Origin: Coriobacteriia bacterium | GTDB taxonomy: Bacteria > Actinomycetota > Coriobacteriia > Coriobacteriales > UBA8131 | Length of the DNA: 6,820 bases | Assembly: GCA_009781525.1 (NCBI GenBank) | Contig: WQXZ01000095.1 | Location: 1 to 6,820 of the forward strand | Direction: 5' to 3' | Shown here: positions 4,754-6,820 of the stretch, in pieces | Numbering within the stretch: the first letter of the stretch is position 1 | Layout of the letters: the number at the start of each line of letters is the position of its first letter | The notes under the pieces: generated by a model | Told to the model about the DNA's origin: nothing | What the model saw: the letters and a program-made list of their open reading frames with translations, nothing else | Database searches by the model: none | Program-made: the position numbers and the translations under genes

Positions 4754-5749
4754 ATGCCGAGGTTAAGCAAGAAAGACAATTTCATGCGTTTGGCCAACAG
4801 GGAGGTTCCAGAGTATATCCCGACATATAGTCTATTCTGGGGCTCTTATCGGCCGCCCATCTTGAGGGGCACGATCAATGAAGATGGATCCGGAAAAGAC
4901 ATCTTCGGAGTCGAGAGAGTTATTGATAGTGCAGGTATCCTGCCAGCAATGCCGAAGACTCACGATTTCATTTTGGACGACATCACCAAATGGCGTGATG
5001 TTATCAAAACACCAGTCCTTGACCAGGACGATTCGGTCTGGATTGACATGGCAAAAGAAGCTTGGAGGGCTCAAGACCCTAACGTCCCCTTCGGTGTTGG
5101 AGCCAGCAACTCCTACTTCCAGCCACTGGTAGCTTTCATGGGCTTCACTGAGGGACTGTCAGCCTGCTTCGAAGAGCCGGAAGAAGTCAAAGCTCTGATG
5201 GAGTACCTGAGCGACTTTGCTGTTGGATATGCCAAGAAGATGATTAAGTTCTTCGAGCCGGACTTTGGCTTCCTGGCTGACGATATCGCTCACGAGCGCA
5301 ATCCATTCCTATCGCTAGAGATGTTCCAGGATCTGATTGCTCCATATTGGCGTCGCTACTACGCAGTGTACCTTGACGCCGGACTGCCGGTTGGTCATCA
5401 CAACTGTGGACACTTTGAGCTATATCTAGACGACCTGGTAGACATGGGTGTCAGTTTCTGGGATCCGGTACAGAGTTCAAATGATTATGCCGAGATCAAA
5501 GCAAGATTCGGCACAGATCTAGCCATGTGTGCAAGCCCTGAAGGTCGTTTCTGGAATGATGACACTCCCGAAGAGCAGATTCGCACAGAGTTCCGTGACT
5601 TCATCAATCTTTTGGCTCCAGGTGGCGGCTATGCAGCCTTTGACGGACTGTATGCTGACCCGATGCCAGGTGCCAGCGAAGCTCAGATCAATCGCAACAT
5701 CTGGATGCGCGAAGAATTCGATGCTCTGAAGTTCAGCTTCTACGAGTAA
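4754..5749 (+). CDS. UroD-family protein, likely corrinoid-linked methyltransferase (paralog 1)
   Basis: This 331-residue soluble protein has the uroporphyrinogen decarboxylase (TIM-barrel) fold. It lacks the RQAGRY signature of true HemE, so it is probably not a haem-pathway decarboxylase. GHHNCGHFELYL (214-225) contains the H216-x-C218 pair used to bind zinc in MtaA/CmuA-type methyltransferases, which move methyl groups between corrinoid proteins and thiols or other acceptors. Other marks are AFMGFTEGL (127-135), DDIAHERNPF (176-185) and LAPGGGY (287-293). The third metal Cys expected after the PGGG motif is absent (GGGYAAFDGLYAD); C259 in LAMCASPE is an alternative. AGAGGAGGT lies 5 bases before the ATG. 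A paralog follows 10 bases after the stop in the same operon. The substrate is unknown; methoxylated or methylated compounds are plausible. Confidence 0.82.
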   Translation: MPRLSKKDNFMRLANREVPEYIPTYSLFWGSYRPPILRGTINEDGSGKDIFGVERVIDSAGILPAMPKTHDFILDDITKWRDVIKTPVLDQDDSVWIDMAKEAWRAQDPNVPFGVGASNSYFQPLVAFMGFTEGLSACFEEPEEVKALMEYLSDFAVGYAKKMIKFFEPDFGFLADDIAHERNPFLSLEMFQDLIAPYWRRYYAVYLDAGLPVGHHNCGHFELYLDDLVDMGVSFWDPVQSSNDYAEIKARFGTDLAMCASPEGRFWNDDTPEEQIRTEFRDFINLLAPGGGYAAFDGLYADPMPGASEAQINRNIWMREEFDALKFSFYE

Positions 5750-5759
5750 GGAGACCATG

Positions 5760-6764
5760 ATGCCAAGGTTAAGCAAGAGGGAGAACTTCCTGCGCCTGAT
5801 CAATAAAGAGGTGCCGGAATACATACCGACTTTCAACCTGTTTTGGGGAAGCGCCAGACCGCCGTTCATGCGCGGAACCAGTAATCCCGACGGTAGCGGA
5901 ACCGATCTCTTCGGAGTCGAGAGGGTAATTGACAGCGGCGGAATCAACCCGGCTATGCCTAAGACCCACGACTTCATCTTAGATGACATCACCAAGTGGC
6001 GCGATGTCATTAAGATTCCAGATTTTTCACATATCGACCAATCAGCCTGGATGGATATGGCAAAACAATCTATCAGAAACCATGATCCAGAGAACCCCTA
6101 CGGCGGAGGTACCAGCACCGGTTTCTTCCAGCCTTTGGTCGCCTTCATGGGCTTCACAGAAGGTCTAATCGCCTGCCATGAAGAACCTGAAGAGGTAAAG
6201 GCTCTTATGGAGTATCTCTGTGATTTCTCAGTAGATAACGCAAAGAAACTGGTTCAGTACTACAAACCTGAATACGGATCGATGGGAGACGATATCGCTC
6301 ACGAGCGCAATCCATTCCTTTCGCTGTCGATGTTCCAAGAACTGATTGCTCCATACTGGCGTCGCTACTATGAGGTATTTGTCGATGCTGGCCTACCAGT
6401 CGGTCACCACAACTGCGGCCACTTTGAAGAGTACCTGGACGACCTGGTAGACATGGGTGTCAGTTTCTGGGATCCGGTACAGTCATCCAATGACGAAGAT
6501 GCCATCAAGGCTAAGTACGGCAATAATCTGGCTCTTTGCGCAGGCCCCGAGATGCGTTTCTGGGATGAGAACACAACCGAAGAACAGGCAAGAACGGAAG
6601 TACGCGAGTACTGCGATCGCCTGGCTCCAGGCGGCGGCTTTGCCATGATGGACTTCATCTACGCAGATGCGGCAGCTATGCCAGGGTTCACTGACTATGC
6701 AATCGTACAGCTGCAATGGGTTCGCGAAGAGTTCGATAGTCTGAAGTTCAAGTATTACGAGTAA
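5760..6764 (+). CDS. UroD-family protein, likely corrinoid-linked methyltransferase (paralog 2)
   Basis: This 334-residue tandem paralog is about 70% identical to the previous protein by eye and has the same layout: MPRLSK start, AMPKTHDFILDDITKWRDVIK (65-85), GHHNCGHFEEYL with H217 and C219 (215-226), C260 in LALCAGPE and LAPGGGF (288-294). It also lacks a Cys after the PGGG motif (AMMDFIYAD). ATG occurs at 5757 and 5760. I choose 5760, because AGGAG (5749-5753) is then 6 bases away and the protein begins MPRLSK like its twin; 5757 would leave only 3 bases. It starts 10 bases after the upstream stop, so the two are co-transcribed and may form a heterodimer or serve different substrates. Both have aspartate-rich DDIAHERNPF and SFWDPVQSSND motifs. 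No HemE signature is present. No clear terminator is seen in the last 56 bases, so the operon may continue. Confidence 0.82.
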   Translation: MPRLSKRENFLRLINKEVPEYIPTFNLFWGSARPPFMRGTSNPDGSGTDLFGVERVIDSGGINPAMPKTHDFILDDITKWRDVIKIPDFSHIDQSAWMDMAKQSIRNHDPENPYGGGTSTGFFQPLVAFMGFTEGLIACHEEPEEVKALMEYLCDFSVDNAKKLVQYYKPEYGSMGDDIAHERNPFLSLSMFQELIAPYWRRYYEVFVDAGLPVGHHNCGHFEEYLDDLVDMGVSFWDPVQSSNDEDAIKAKYGNNLALCAGPEMRFWDENTTEEQARTEVREYCDRLAPGGGFAMMDFIYADAAAMPGFTDYAIVQLQWVREEFDSLKFKYYE

Positions 6765-6820
6765 GGGACCTTTAGACGACCACGTGCTTCCAGGCTGCCG
6801 AAAACGCCAATAGTCTGGAA
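6765..6820. other. Tail of window after the paralog pair
   Basis: The last 56 bases hold no start codon with a ribosome site, no strong hairpin and no T-run. The operon may continue into another gene beyond the edge; family context would predict a corrinoid protein, a further methyltransferase or a transporter. Confidence 0.3.

Noticed and set aside
4754..5749. True uroporphyrinogen decarboxylase (hemE) for the UroD-like genes
   Set aside because: The HemE RQAGRY region is absent, a His-x-Cys metal motif is present instead, and the genes occur as tandem paralogs rather than near haem genes.
5757..5759. Upstream ATG as the start of the second UroD-like gene
   Set aside because: It leaves only 3 bases after AGGAG. 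The next ATG (5760) has 6 bases and gives the same MPRLSK start as the paralog.
5519..6010. A 163-codon minus-strand reading frame across the junction of the paralogs
   Set aside because: It is antisense to two well-supported genes and is explained by their codon composition; no ribosome site or domain supports it.

Overview
The window reads as ordinary chromosome of a Gram-positive-type anaerobe with roughly balanced base composition. Supporting signs are strong AGGAGG-type ribosome binding sites, a VanR/VncR-style OmpR regulator with a polytopic histidine kinase, a PadR plus DUF2812 pair, and tandem UroD-type methyltransferase-like genes. Together these fit Clostridia or Coriobacteriia. I cannot assign a genus from this sequence.

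Layout, left to right. All genes are on the + strand. (1) The 3' end of leuS (leucyl-tRNA synthetase) enters at the left edge and is followed by a strong hairpin. (2) About 650 bases without a gene hold a striking repeat: a ~31-bp near-perfect inverted repeat (421-451 / 554-585) enclosing a perfect 17-bp hairpin (480-517), then GC-rich tandem repeats of 8, 10 and 39 bases (593-740). (3) A two-component system follows, with response regulator and histidine kinase overlapping by 4 bases. The regulator has about 40 extra residues inside its receiver domain, just before the strand carrying the phospho-acceptor Asp. (4) A 385-base leader holds a near-consensus promoter overlaid by three 19-bp inverted repeats of identical 7-5-7 geometry. 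It leads into a PadR-family repressor and a DUF2812 membrane protein, very probably an autoregulated two-gene operon. (5) After a 352-base gap with two hairpins come two tandem paralogous UroD-family proteins, about 70% identical by eye, in one operon. They carry the His-X-Cys metal motif of MtaA/CmuA-like corrinoid methyltransferases but not HemE signatures.

How they may work together: the two-component pair and the PadR/DUF2812 pair look like two independent envelope-sensing circuits. The UroD-like pair is probably catabolic, moving methyl groups from a methylated substrate or to an acceptor through a corrinoid protein. No corrinoid protein or activator is inside the window, so that role rests on family knowledge.

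The observations most worth a second look are the triple PadR-type operator array, the receiver-domain insertion, the nested inverted-repeat/tandem-repeat locus, and the UroD-like twins, which lack a Cys at the expected third metal-ligand position and show patches of near-identical DNA suggesting gene conversion.
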